NCBI GenBank assembly: GCA_945830055.1
Contig: CALZXH010000018.1
Span: 1-36,001 of the forward strand
DNA length: 36,001 nt
Direction: 5' to 3'
Origin: an uncultured Prevotella sp.
GTDB taxonomy: Bacteria > Bacteroidota > Bacteroidia > Bacteroidales > Bacteroidaceae
The position numbers and the translations under genes are program-made. Position 1 is the first letter of the stretch. Each line of letters starts with the position of its first letter. The notes below the pieces were generated by a model. It was not told the DNA's origin. It saw only the letters and a program-made list of their open reading frames with translations, and searched no databases. Positions 1-7,265 of the stretch are shown piece by piece.

Positions 1-148
1 AACACTATAGGGCTTCAGTTATTTCTTTGAACTGTAGTGTATGAAACAAATTACTTTGCTTTAAGCAGATGTCAGGAATAATATTCGTATCTTTACAGCA
101 GCTTTGAAATGAAGCATTCCAATTGACTGTTGACATACTATATCAAAT

Positions 149-904
149 ATGAAAAGACTATTGACCGCCCTTTCCTTTCTTCTCTTACTGTTCCTTGCTG
201 TCAATGCCGGTGGCAAACGCGTATTGTTTATAGGTGACAGTATCACAGATGGGGCATGGGGAAAAACGGGAGGCGTTGCAAAACCGTCGGACAAACGGAC
301 ACTCTGGGACCTGAACCATATCTACGGACATGGTTATATGTTTCTCTGTGCTGCCCATTACCAGGCCAAGTATCCTGAGAAGGATTATGAGTTCTTCAAC
401 CGGGGGATATCAGGCAATACGCTTGACGACCTCGCAGAGCGCTGGGAAAAGGATGCGCTGTCACTGAAACCCGACGTTCTTTCGGTGCTTATAGGTGTCA
501 ATGACGTGGACAATCATATTCGAGGAAAGGGCAAGGAGCTTGATGTCAAGGCATGGGAGACGAAATATCGCTCCCTGCTTGATTCTGCACTGGCACAGAA
601 TCCCAACTTGAAGATTCTGCTCGGCACACCTTTCATCGCCAACACCGGTAAGATGCGCAACAGCGAGAACTACACCGAAAGGGAGAGGATGGTGAAGGAA
701 TGTGCGGAGGCAGTGCGCAGAATAGCGCATGACTACAAGGCGGTCTGCCTGCCATACGATGTGATGTTTGCCAAGGCCATCAAGACCAAGCCCGTCAAGG
801 ATACTTACTGGATATGGGACGGAATACACCCCACAGTGGCAGGTCATCAACTGATGGCTGATATGTGGATAAAGGCAGCGGATAAAAACAAGATGCTGCG
901 CTAA
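149..904 (+). CDS. Exported SGNH/GDSL-family hydrolase
   Basis: A 251-residue protein with an N-terminal signal peptide (hydrophobic residues 4-20, ending near NAGG) followed by SGNH blocks. Block I is FIGDSITDG with nucleophile Ser31. A block II Gly lies in RGISGNTL, block III in IGVNDV, and block V is DGIHPTVAGH with Asp224 and His227 completing the triad. The family hydrolyses esters, often acetyl or acyl groups on glycans or lipids. The presence of a signal peptide places it in the periplasm or beyond, which in Bacteroidales commonly means a carbohydrate esterase, but the substrate cannot be read from sequence. It stands alone, with a hairpin downstream at 960-989. A weak -7-like TATCTTTA lies at 88-95. 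The family call is secure; the substrate is not. Confidence 0.9.
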   Translation: MKRLLTALSFLLLLFLAVNAGGKRVLFIGDSITDGAWGKTGGVAKPSDKRTLWDLNHIYGHGYMFLCAAHYQAKYPEKDYEFFNRGISGNTLDDLAERWEKDALSLKPDVLSVLIGVNDVDNHIRGKGKELDVKAWETKYRSLLDSALAQNPNLKILLGTPFIANTGKMRNSENYTERERMVKECAEAVRRIAHDYKAVCLPYDVMFAKAIKTKPVKDTYWIWDGIHPTVAGHQLMADMWIKAADKNKMLR

Positions 905-959
905 TTGTATCTGAATGCCTGTTATAGTATCAGAATGAATACATGTCTATTTGCTGTAT

Positions 960-989
960 CATGACACGGAAAGGACATTCCGTGTCATG
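960..989. terminator. Perfect 12-bp inverted repeat, possible bidirectional terminator
   Basis: CATGACACGGAA (960-971), a 6-nt loop, then TTCCGTGTCATG (978-989): a perfect 12-bp stem. It sits between the 3' ends of the convergent SGNH hydrolase and Bor-like genes. No clear T tract follows on either strand, so it may be a transcript-stabilising hairpin or an operator rather than a classical intrinsic terminator. The rest of 905-1119 shows nothing else I can support. Confidence 0.5.
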
Positions 990-1119
990 AAATAGAAAAT
1001 GAATGCTGTATCGTTGCACAATTACACTACCCCTTGCTTATGTTTCCAAACAGCTGTCCTTGTCATCTTATGACAGCCAAGCAAGGATCCAAAAAAGTGT
1101 CTTGTCAACAGGCGAAGGC

Positions 1120-1491
1120 TTACTTTTTCAGAGTTCCCTGATAAGCCTTGCTTTGGAATTTCTTTTTCTCAACAACTACATTCGGGTTGCTCTTGGGTAC
1201 ATAGAATTTGGTGGTACTCGGGGTATATATTCCGAATGTGATACCTGTGACGAAACCATCCCAAAATGTGATTTTTCGCTCAACCACGTAGTCCTTCACT
1301 CCAGGCAAATGGTTTTCTAACTTATCGTGTTTTACAACCAATCCGCCAATGAAGTGGTGGTTGCGCTCACTCTTGACGTGTACGAGCGGTTCGTCGTTAG
1401 AAATTTTTCCAACAGCCATCTTGTCGCAATAGCAACTCGATACCAGCAGTGATGAAGATGCCACCAGTGCTGCAATCATTAATTTTTTCAT
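1120..1491 (-). CDS. Bor-like lipoprotein
   Basis: A 123-residue lipoprotein. The start at 1491 (MKKLMIAAL) is chosen over an upstream in-frame codon because it begins a standard lipoprotein signal peptide with lipobox LVSSC (Cys20), and AGGAAG precedes it. The mature part carries the pattern known from the phage lambda Bor family: HHFIGGLV near residues 44-51 and, later, FVTGITFGIYTP, matching the 'HHF..G' and 'G.iT.GIYTP' landmarks. Lambda Bor is an outer-membrane lipoprotein linked to serum resistance; the role of Bacteroidales homologues is unknown. It is a single gene on the minus strand, not embedded in any visible prophage. The C-terminus is basic and Lys-rich. Family assignment rests on motif memory. 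Confidence 0.75.
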   Translation of the reverse strand: MKKLMIAALVASSSLLVSSCYCDKMAVGKISNDEPLVHVKSERNHHFIGGLVVKHDKLENHLPGVKDYVVERKITFWDGFVTGITFGIYTPSTTKFYVPKSNPNVVVEKKKFQSKAYQGTLKK

Positions 1492-1717
1492 AATTGTTTT
1501 TTCTTCCTTCTGCACCTAAAGGACTATAAATATAACATTAACAAGACGTGGTGCCGATTGAGCAACTGTCCAGCGCTAAGTCGCCATAAGGCCTACCGTA
1601 GCCCGAAGAATTGATAATCAACGTCTCTTTTAAAATAATCGCTTGGAATCATGGCGGAACCCATGTGCGGTTGCATTATCAGTCCTCTATCTATTCTGAT
1701 AGCGACAACGTCCCTTA

Positions 1718-3094
1718 TTACCCCAGACGTTCGAGCTGTACGGTGAAGTGGCGCATCAGAGGTGCCTCCCATGCGATGCGCACACCTCTGGTTATCTGCT
1801 CTCTGCGGTCATATACGTTCTTCAGCGCCGCCGCTATCACAGCCATGTGATTGTCGGTATATACGCGGCGCGGTATAGCCAGTCGCAGCAGGTCGAGGCC
1901 TCCGAAGCGGTTTTCGCGCGTCACGGGGTCACGGTCAGCAAGCAGATAGCCTATCTCGCAGCCTCTTATGCCTGCCTCAAGATACAATTCGATGGTAAGC
2001 GTCTGTGCAGGGAACTCCTCCTTTGGCACGTGAGTCAGCACCTTGGGCGCATCCACAAATATGGCATGACCGCCAGCAGGGCGCTGGTAAGGTATTCCGT
2101 ACTGATCAAGCAGTCCTGCCAGATATTCCACTTGGCGTATGCGTGTCTCAAGATTGTCAAACTCTGTGTTCTCATCAAGACCTATCGCCAATGCGTTCAT
2201 GTCGCGTCCGTTCATTCCTCCGTATGTGAGATAACCCTCAAACTGTACGCAGAATCCTTTCGCTCCGTCGTACCAGTCCTTGCGGTGTGTGGCAATGAAG
2301 CCTCCCATGTTCACAAGGCCGTCTTTCTTAGCACTCATAGTCATGCCGTCGGCGAGCGAGAACATCTCACGGGTTATCTCTTTGATGGTCTTGTCGGCAT
2401 AACCCTGCTCGCGCGTCTTGATGAAATATGCATTCTCTGCAAAGCGAGCGGAGTCGAAGATCACAGCCTTTCCGTATTTGTCGGCAATGGCTCGCACCTG
2501 CCGCAGGTTCTCCATTGATACGGGCTGTCCGCCGGCGGTATTGTTGGTGATGGTGACAATGATGAACGGTACCCTGTCGGCGTGTTCAGCGAGTGCCTTT
2601 TCCAGTTTGTCGGGATCCACGTTCCCTTTGAACGCCACCTCCAGTTGGGTGTCTTTGGCGGCATCCACGGTGCAGTCGAGAGCTGTTGCGTGCCTGCCTT
2701 CAATATGTCCTTTGGTCGTGTCGAAATGCGAATTGCCGGGCACTATGTCGCCTTCGTGGACGAGATAGGAGAAAAGCACGTTCTCGGCGGCACGTCCCTG
2801 ATGGGTGGGAATGACGTATTCGAAGCCTGTAAGCCTCTCTATCGTCTCTTTCAGTTTGAAGAAGGATGTAGCCCCTGCGTAACTTTCGTCTCCGAGCATG
2901 ATGCCTGCCCATTGGCGGTCGCTCATGGAGCCGGTTCCGGAATCGGTGAGCAGGTCTATATAAACCTGTTCGGCTTTCAGTTGAAACACGTTGTAGTGGG
3001 CTTCCTTTATCCATTGCTCACGCTCCTGGCGCGTGCTCTTGCGGATAGGCTCCACCATCTTGATTTTCCAAGATTCAGCAAAAGGTAATTCCAT
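1718..3094 (-). CDS. tnaA: Tryptophanase (tryptophan indole-lyase)
   Basis: A 458-residue PLP enzyme of the beta-eliminating lyase family that cleaves L-tryptophan to indole, pyruvate and ammonia. The PLP lysine is Lys257 in MSAKKDG; FDSARFAENAYF is the conserved cofactor-aspartate region. The sister enzyme tyrosine phenol-lyase is very similar, and some stretches here (DRQWAG) look lyase-like, so discriminating residues matter. Position 381 is Ile (CEIGY) where the phenol-lyase has Arg381, position 125 is Asp (HFDTTKGH) where the phenol-lyase has Thr124, and the C-terminus has RHFT (His449) where it has Phe448. All three favour tryptophanase. The ATG at 3094 is preferred to the upstream TTG at 3124 because a promoter -7 box covers 3122-3129. 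The short leader leaves no room for a TnaC-type attenuator. It is monocistronic; no tryptophan permease is adjacent. Confidence 0.95.
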   Translation of the reverse strand: MELPFAESWKIKMVEPIRKSTRQEREQWIKEAHYNVFQLKAEQVYIDLLTDSGTGSMSDRQWAGIMLGDESYAGATSFFKLKETIERLTGFEYVIPTHQGRAAENVLFSYLVHEGDIVPGNSHFDTTKGHIEGRHATALDCTVDAAKDTQLEVAFKGNVDPDKLEKALAEHADRVPFIIVTITNNTAGGQPVSMENLRQVRAIADKYGKAVIFDSARFAENAYFIKTREQGYADKTIKEITREMFSLADGMTMSAKKDGLVNMGGFIATHRKDWYDGAKGFCVQFEGYLTYGGMNGRDMNALAIGLDENTEFDNLETRIRQVEYLAGLLDQYGIPYQRPAGGHAIFVDAPKVLTHVPKEEFPAQTLTIELYLEAGIRGCEIGYLLADRDPVTRENRFGGLDLLRLAIPRRVYTDNHMAVIAAALKNVYDRREQITRGVRIAWEAPLMRHFTVQLERLG

Positions 3095-3121
3095 AACTTT
3101 ATGATTTTTATTATTGTTGCC

Positions 3122-3129
3122 CAAAAATA
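3122..3129 (-). promoter_or_regulatory. Bacteroidetes -7 box upstream of tnaA
   Basis: The minus strand reads TATTTTTG, matching TAnnTTTG, with CTTG 20 bp further upstream as a near -33 element. The predicted transcript start is about 20 nt before the tnaA ATG at 3094. Confidence 0.5.
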
Positions 3130-3137
3130 GTCAATAA

Positions 3138-3985
3138 TTTCGAAATAGACAAGCAAATACCTCGTTTTCAGCTGTGACAGTGAAGTTCCGTGGCACCACT
3201 CCTCCCTCATCTGCCGCAGGCTTGTATTTGTATGCATACAAAATATTGGTCCCTGCAAGTGCCTTGGAGGCATATCAACAGAAACTTAGCAACAGGGTTA
3301 CACCGTATTACGTTGCTGGGGAGGAGACCACCGTTGATGGCATTACATACATCATGGGAGAAGATGAAGAGCATTTTGCCGAAGTGTATCTGCCCCAGTC
3401 GAACATCATCCACAACACTTCCATCGACAGGTATATCATGATGCTTATGACACCCCAAGAGAAAACGATAGCAGCAGGCGTGCCTTTCTTGGTGAAGAGA
3501 AGCCAAGAGGGCGAACAAACGGTAGAGTTCAAAAACGCATTTACAGAAGTGCTTGCCACCATACTGGCTCCTACAGACAAGGAACTGAGCGTGGTGGATT
3601 GGGATGGCAAGTCGGGACTGATGACGCAATGCCCCGATGTCAACGTGACATACAGCGGCACCCTTGCCGCCCGCACCGACTTCGACGAGACCTTCTACAC
3701 CTTCAACGCCAACGGCTCGTTTGGCAACCAGCGTGCCGACTCCAACTTCCCTGCCTACCGCATGTATCTCAACATCACAGCCAAGAGCAATATGGCAGCC
3801 CCCGCCTCATGTCCATCGGCATCTTCGGCGACGATGATAATACCACCGGCATCATGGAGGTGGTTCCCGCAGAGCTGAAGGCGTCGGCTGTAAAGGGCAT
3901 CTACACCATCGACGGCCGCACAGTAAATGGCGCTCTCTCCAAAGGCCTGTACATCATGAATGGCAAGAAGGTGATAGTGAAATAA
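3138..3985 (+). pseudogene. Remnant of a BspA-like (LRR_5) surface protein, frameshifted
   Basis: There is no start codon context: an in-frame stop (TAA 3135-3137) precedes the homologous stretch, so the N-terminus is missing. The first part contains VPASALEAYQ, the typical end of BspA-like leucine-rich repeats, followed by a beta-rich region. Near 3799-3803 the reading frame changes inside a run of five C. Adding one C would restore AAPRLMSIGIF and continue into a C-terminal segment ending LSKGLYIMNGKKVIVK, the characteristic end of many Prevotella surface proteins. The piece is therefore a 3' fragment of a once larger cell-surface protein, broken twice (truncation and -1 frameshift). It lies upstream of and divergent from tnaA, on the other strand. 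The homopolymer change could be an assembly error, but the missing 5' end could not. Confidence 0.75.
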
Positions 3986-4021
3986 TAGAAGAAAGTTATA
4001 ACCATAAAAAAATATAAGACA

Positions 4022-4186
4022 ATGAAGAAAAAACTGTATGAAACACCAGCAATGAACGTGTATGACATGCAGCCAACCTGTCTATTGGCAGGAAGCAATT
4101 CTCCAGGTAGTGGAGGTGACGGCGACCACCAACATCTTCCATCCTTCCGCCGATGGCATAATGGCATAAAAAACACCCCGTTTTGA
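4022..4186 (+). CDS. Small Bacteroidales peptide (MKKK..P.M.V...LLAGS type)
   Basis: A 54-codon ORF, ATG at 4022 and TGA at 4184-4186. It starts MKKKLYETPAMNVYDM and continues CLLAGSNSPGSGGDGD. Many Prevotella and Bacteroides genomes encode short proteins with this layout: a basic start, a Tyr/Glu-x-Pro, an alternating hydrophobic strand (M.V), then LLAGS and a Gly/Ser/Asp-rich tail, often just 3' of surface-protein genes as here. Their function is unknown. The last 20 residues (LPSFRRWHNG...) look unlike the usual tail and may reflect loss of the original stop. It starts 36 nt after the BspA-like remnant, so it was probably co-transcribed with it. Confidence 0.5.
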   Translation: MKKKLYETPAMNVYDMQPTCLLAGSNSPGSGGDGDHQHLPSFRRWHNGIKNTPF

Positions 4187-4187
4187 G

Positions 4188-4265
4188 CAAGATACCTTCA
4201 TAAGCCAATGAAGGTATCTTCATAAGCCATCGAAGGTATCTTCGTCAGTCGATGAAGGTACCTTC
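4188..4265. repeat. Four 12-bp palindromic units at an exact 22-bp period
   Basis: Units begin at 4188, 4210, 4232 and 4254. Units 2 and 3 are GAAGGTATCTTC, unit 4 is the perfect palindrome GAAGGTACCTTC, and unit 1 is a degenerate version in which GATACCTTC (4191-4199) is clear. The 10-bp spacers are similar (ATAAGCCAAT, ATAAGCCATC, GTCAGTCGAT). It lies between the small peptide gene and the convergent EamA gene. Confidence 0.8.
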
Positions 4266-4272
4266 ATTTTTT
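4252..4272 (+). terminator. Possible rightward terminator at the last palindromic unit
   Basis: ATGAAGGTACCTTCAT (4252-4267) is self-complementary and is followed by a T run ending at 4272. As a hairpin it would have only a 6-bp stem with a GTAC loop, so it is weak. It would end transcripts from the small peptide gene. Confidence 0.35.
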
Positions 4273-4329
4273 ATCTATATTTTATCCTAAGGAATCTGTC
4301 TCCAGCGGTTCTTCTTCCGGAAGTCTATG

Positions 4330-5280
4330 TCAGCCCTTATCAGACGAAGGGGAAACAGTTTGCTCCGCCTGTTCTTTCTCCATATCTTTTCTGCTCTTTG
4401 ACTTGGTTACCAATCGCACTCCCGAGAACACCAGGATGACAGCCAGGGCATGGCTCCAACGCAATATGCCGATACCCATGCAAACACTGACAATCACGCT
4501 GACGATGGGCTGCACGTAGTTGTAAACGCTGACTACGGTGGGGCGTAGCGTGTGCTGGCCTATCATGGTGAGGATATAGGAGAAATAGGTGCCTATCACC
4601 ACTACATAGGCGGCTTCAAGCCAGGTGGTGGCGCTTACCTCCGTCCATGCTATCTGGCGCAGCGAGTGCTGGGAGAACGGCAGTACAAGGAGGCAGGCAT
4701 ATAGGAACATCCACTTGTTGATGGTGAACACAGAGTAACGGCGTATCAGATCGCGGAACAGCGACAGGTACAAGGCAAAGGAGAACTGGGCAAACAGGCA
4801 GAGCAAGTCGCCCCGGATGTCGCCCACCTTGTTGCTGCCGCTATGGGCACTGGTGAGTATCAGTATCAGGGCACCGCTACATCCCATGAACACGCCAATA
4901 GCCTTTTTGCCCGTGATGGGTTCCTTGAGTATGAGTGCCGACAGCAGCATGGCGAAGATGGGCATGCTGGTGGTGACGATACTTGCATTGATGGGTGAGG
5001 TGATGCTCAGACCGATGGTGTAGCAGCACTGGTTGCATACCAGTCCGAACAGGGCGGCACCCACAAGCATCAGCTTGTCGCGCCTGCTCACTTTTTCGTG
5101 GGGCACAAACAGCGAGGTGAGCCAAAACAGGATGCAGGCTCCGCCCACGCGGAAACTCACCATGTCGATACCCGTGAGTCCGTGTGCCATGGCATCCTTG
5201 CCCAAAGGAGCCATCAATCCCCAGAATGCACAGGCTGAAAACATCGACAGGTGTGCCAAAAGTACTCTTTTGTTATCCAT
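4330..5280 (-). CDS. EamA/DMT-family transporter
   Basis: A 316-residue inner-membrane protein with about ten hydrophobic helices arranged as two EamA repeats. The first starts with HLSMFSACAFWGLMAPLGKD and contains the typical SITSPINASIV segment; the second covers roughly residues 155-290, including a YNYVQPIVSV stretch. DMT-family members export or import small metabolites such as amino acids or nucleobases; the substrate is unknown here. The start at 5280 (MDNKRVLLAH) is chosen because the longer frame reaches back through and beyond a -7 promoter box at 5311-5318. The tail (after residue 290) is charged and cytoplasmic. It is divergent from the AAA ATPase gene, with both promoters in a 112-bp intergenic region. 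Confidence 0.9.
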   Translation of the reverse strand: MDNKRVLLAHLSMFSACAFWGLMAPLGKDAMAHGLTGIDMVSFRVGGACILFWLTSLFVPHEKVSRRDKLMLVGAALFGLVCNQCCYTIGLSITSPINASIVTTSMPIFAMLLSALILKEPITGKKAIGVFMGCSGALILILTSAHSGSNKVGDIRGDLLCLFAQFSFALYLSLFRDLIRRYSVFTINKWMFLYACLLVLPFSQHSLRQIAWTEVSATTWLEAAYVVVIGTYFSYILTMIGQHTLRPTVVSVYNYVQPIVSVIVSVCMGIGILRWSHALAVILVFSGVRLVTKSKSRKDMEKEQAEQTVSPSSDKG

Positions 5281-5310
5281 AATCAACTTAATGTTGTTAA
5301 AAAACCGATG

Positions 5311-5318
5311 CAAAAGTA
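5311..5318 (-). promoter_or_regulatory. -7 box for the EamA gene
   Basis: The minus strand reads TACTTTTG (TAnnTTTG), 30 bp upstream of the ATG at 5280. No good -33 TTTG is visible at the usual spacing. Confidence 0.45.
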
Positions 5319-5339
5319 CACAATTATTGGGATAATTCA

Positions 5340-5347
5340 TATATTTG
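5340..5347 (+). promoter_or_regulatory. -7 box for the AAA ATPase-DUF4435 pair
   Basis: TATATTTG matches TAnnTTTG and lies 45 bp before the ATG at 5393. It is 21 bp from the opposing EamA -7 box, so the two promoters probably interfere or are co-regulated. Confidence 0.45.
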
Positions 5348-5392
5348 CAATACACAAAGATGTAGAAATATCACCAACCTAAAACAGATTCG

Positions 5393-6214
5393 ATGGTTCA
5401 AAAATACGCAGACTACATTTCTCGCATAGAGATAGACTCGCTGTGGAGCGGTCGTAAGCACATCGTGTGGGAACTGGACCCTAAGGTGAATATCCTCAGC
5501 GGTATCAACGGAGTGGGCAAGAGTACCATACTGAACAAGGTGCTGCGCACCCTTCTGCCCGGTGGGGAACTCTCTGACAATATCCTGCCTGGTGTGAAGA
5601 TAAAGGTGGTACCCGAGGATGCCGGACGCATCCGCTATGACGTAATCCGCAGTTTCGACCGTCCGCTGATGCAGGGCGATGTGGTCAACAAAATCGTGGA
5701 TGCACCCGTGGCAACCGAACTGGACTGGCAACTGTACCAGTTGCAGCGCAAATATCTTGATTATCAGGTGAACATGGGAAATCGCATCATCGCCATCCTG
5801 CAACAGGGAGATGCCGATGCCGCAGAGCAGGCTGGTAGGGTGTCAGCTCCCAAGAAACTGTTTCAGGATATCATTGACCGCCTTTTTGCGGAAACGGGCA
5901 AGCGGCTGATACGCACGCAAAACGAAATTGCCTTTACCCAGATGGGTGAGGTAATCTCTTGTTATCAGTTGTCCAGCGGAGAGAAGCAGATGCTTGCCAT
6001 ACTGCTTACCGTGCTGATTGAGGACAACAAACCCTATGTGCTGTTCATGGACGAGCCCGAGGTGAGCCTGCACATCGACTGGCAGCAGCAGCTGATAGAC
6101 ATGATTATGGAGCTCAATCCCAATGTGCAGATAGTGCTTACCACCCATTCGCCCGCTGTCATCATGAACGGATGGATGAACCATGTGACAGAGGTGAACG
6201 ACATCACTACTTAA
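5393..6214 (+). CDS. AAA ATPase of the ABC/OLD-like (AAA_15/AAA_21) type
   Basis: A 273-residue soluble ATPase. Walker A is GINGVGKST (residues 37-45, Lys43), the ABC-type signature is LSSGEKQM (193-200), Walker B is VLFMDEPEVSL (216-226, Asp220/Glu221), and the switch His lies in TTHSPAVI (His252). This order is that of OLD- and RecF/ABC-like ATPases that dimerise on ATP. It is short: there is little room between Walker A and the signature for the coiled-coil insert seen in SMC-like relatives. It is followed after 13 nt by a DUF4435 gene, the same partnership as in PARIS (AriA ATPase + AriB DUF4435/TOPRIM). The ATPase probably senses or sequesters the DUF4435 effector. A housekeeping role is possible, given the conserved-looking neighbours (trkH, trkA, dxs). 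Confidence 0.9.
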   Translation: MVQKYADYISRIEIDSLWSGRKHIVWELDPKVNILSGINGVGKSTILNKVLRTLLPGGELSDNILPGVKIKVVPEDAGRIRYDVIRSFDRPLMQGDVVNKIVDAPVATELDWQLYQLQRKYLDYQVNMGNRIIAILQQGDADAAEQAGRVSAPKKLFQDIIDRLFAETGKRLIRTQNEIAFTQMGEVISCYQLSSGEKQMLAILLTVLIEDNKPYVLFMDEPEVSLHIDWQQQLIDMIMELNPNVQIVLTTHSPAVIMNGWMNHVTEVNDITT

Positions 6215-6227
6215 AAGAGGTATCGTT

Positions 6228-7265
6228 TTGTCAAAGAAGTTATACGAAAACGTCAACAGCCGCTACTTTGAGGCTGCCAATGCCATGAAGGCAAAGGACC
6301 AGAGGCGCAGAATCGTGGCTTATGTGGAGAGTTACGATGATGTGTTCTTCTGGCGTATGGTGCTTGGTGTCTTGGAGAACGAAAAGAGGTATTTCGAGGT
6401 GATGCTTCCGGCAAGAAAGGAGGGGCTGGGACGCGGCAAAAAGTCGGCGTTGATGAGTGTGGTAGACAACGGTGCCGGCAAGGACATGATAGCCTGTGTG
6501 GATGCCGATTACGACTACCTGCTGCAGGGAGCGTCTCCCACCTCGCGCAAGGTGCTGGGAAATCCCTATGTGTTCCACACCTTTGTCTATGCCATCGAGA
6601 ATTTCCAGTGCTATGCCCCCTCCCTGCATGACCTCTGTGTGATGGTGACCCTGAACGACCATCGCATCTTTGACTTTGAACAGTTCTTCAAAGAGTATTC
6701 GGAAATATGTTATCCTCTCTTCGTATGGTCGATATGGGCATACCGTAGCGGGCATTACGGAGAGTTTTCGATTTCAGACTACGGCAAGGTGGTGGAACTG
6801 GGAGGACTGGATGTGCATAAACCCCAACTGGCATTGGCGCACCTGAGGCAAAAGGTGCAGCGCAAGTTGCTTTTTATGCAGCGACACTATCCGTCTGCCC
6901 AGGCTGCATACGAAACGTTGAAGAAGGATTTGCTGAGGCTGGGCGTCACCCCTCAGAACACATACCTGTATATGCAGGGCCACCATCTTATGGATGCTGT
7001 GGTGACTCCGATGATTACCAAGGTATGCAACCGACTGCGTCTGGAGCGTGAGAATGAGATTCACCGTACCGCCATCCACCGTACACAGATGTATAACGAG
7101 ATGGCTTGCTATGAAAACAGCCTTGATGACGTGAAAAAAGCCATGAAGCGCAATCAGGGCTTTGTAAGGTGTGAGCAGTTCCTGCAAATCAGGGAAACGA
7201 TACAGAACAGGCTGGATGAAGAGGAAAATACCTCTGTCAGTTCTCCTTCCAATAACTCCGACTGA
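6228..7265 (+). CDS. DUF4435 (TOPRIM-like) protein, partner of the AAA ATPase
   Basis: A 345-residue protein. The start is TTG at 6228, supported by AGAGG at 6216-6220 with a 7-nt spacer; the next ATG would delete the first 18 residues. Candidate TOPRIM-type acidic residues are Glu34 in YVESYDD, Asp92/Asp94 in CVDADYD and Glu124 in YAIENF, the order expected for DUF4435. In the PARIS effector AriB this fold acts as a nuclease released by the ATPase. The C-terminal half (residues 150-330) is helical and basic. Its 3' end overlaps the convergent trkH gene by 29 bp. The family assignment is from motifs; whether this is a defence effector or a housekeeping TOPRIM protein is open. Confidence 0.8.
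   Translation: MSKKLYENVNSRYFEAANAMKAKDQRRRIVAYVESYDDVFFWRMVLGVLENEKRYFEVMLPARKEGLGRGKKSALMSVVDNGAGKDMIACVDADYDYLLQGASPTSRKVLGNPYVFHTFVYAIENFQCYAPSLHDLCVMVTLNDHRIFDFEQFFKEYSEICYPLFVWSIWAYRSGHYGEFSISDYGKVVELGGLDVHKPQLALAHLRQKVQRKLLFMQRHYPSAQAAYETLKKDLLRLGVTPQNTYLYMQGHHLMDAVVTPMITKVCNRLRLERENEIHRTAIHRTQMYNEMACYENSLDDVKKAMKRNQGFVRCEQFLQIRETIQNRLDEEENTSVSSPSNNSD

Noticed and set aside
1003..1320. 105-codon plus-strand open frame
   Set aside because: Lies opposite the Bor-like lipoprotein, which has a signal peptide, a lipobox and family motifs on the other strand.
1718..3094. Tyrosine phenol-lyase
   Set aside because: Ile381, Asp125 and His449 occupy the positions where the phenol-lyase has Arg381, Thr124 and Phe448.
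3095..3137. TnaC-like attenuator leader before tnaA
   Set aside because: The predicted leader is only about 20 nt, too short for a leader peptide.
4188..4265. CRISPR-like array of 12-bp repeats and 10-bp spacers
   Set aside because: Repeats are too short, spacers are nearly identical to one another, and no cas gene is present.
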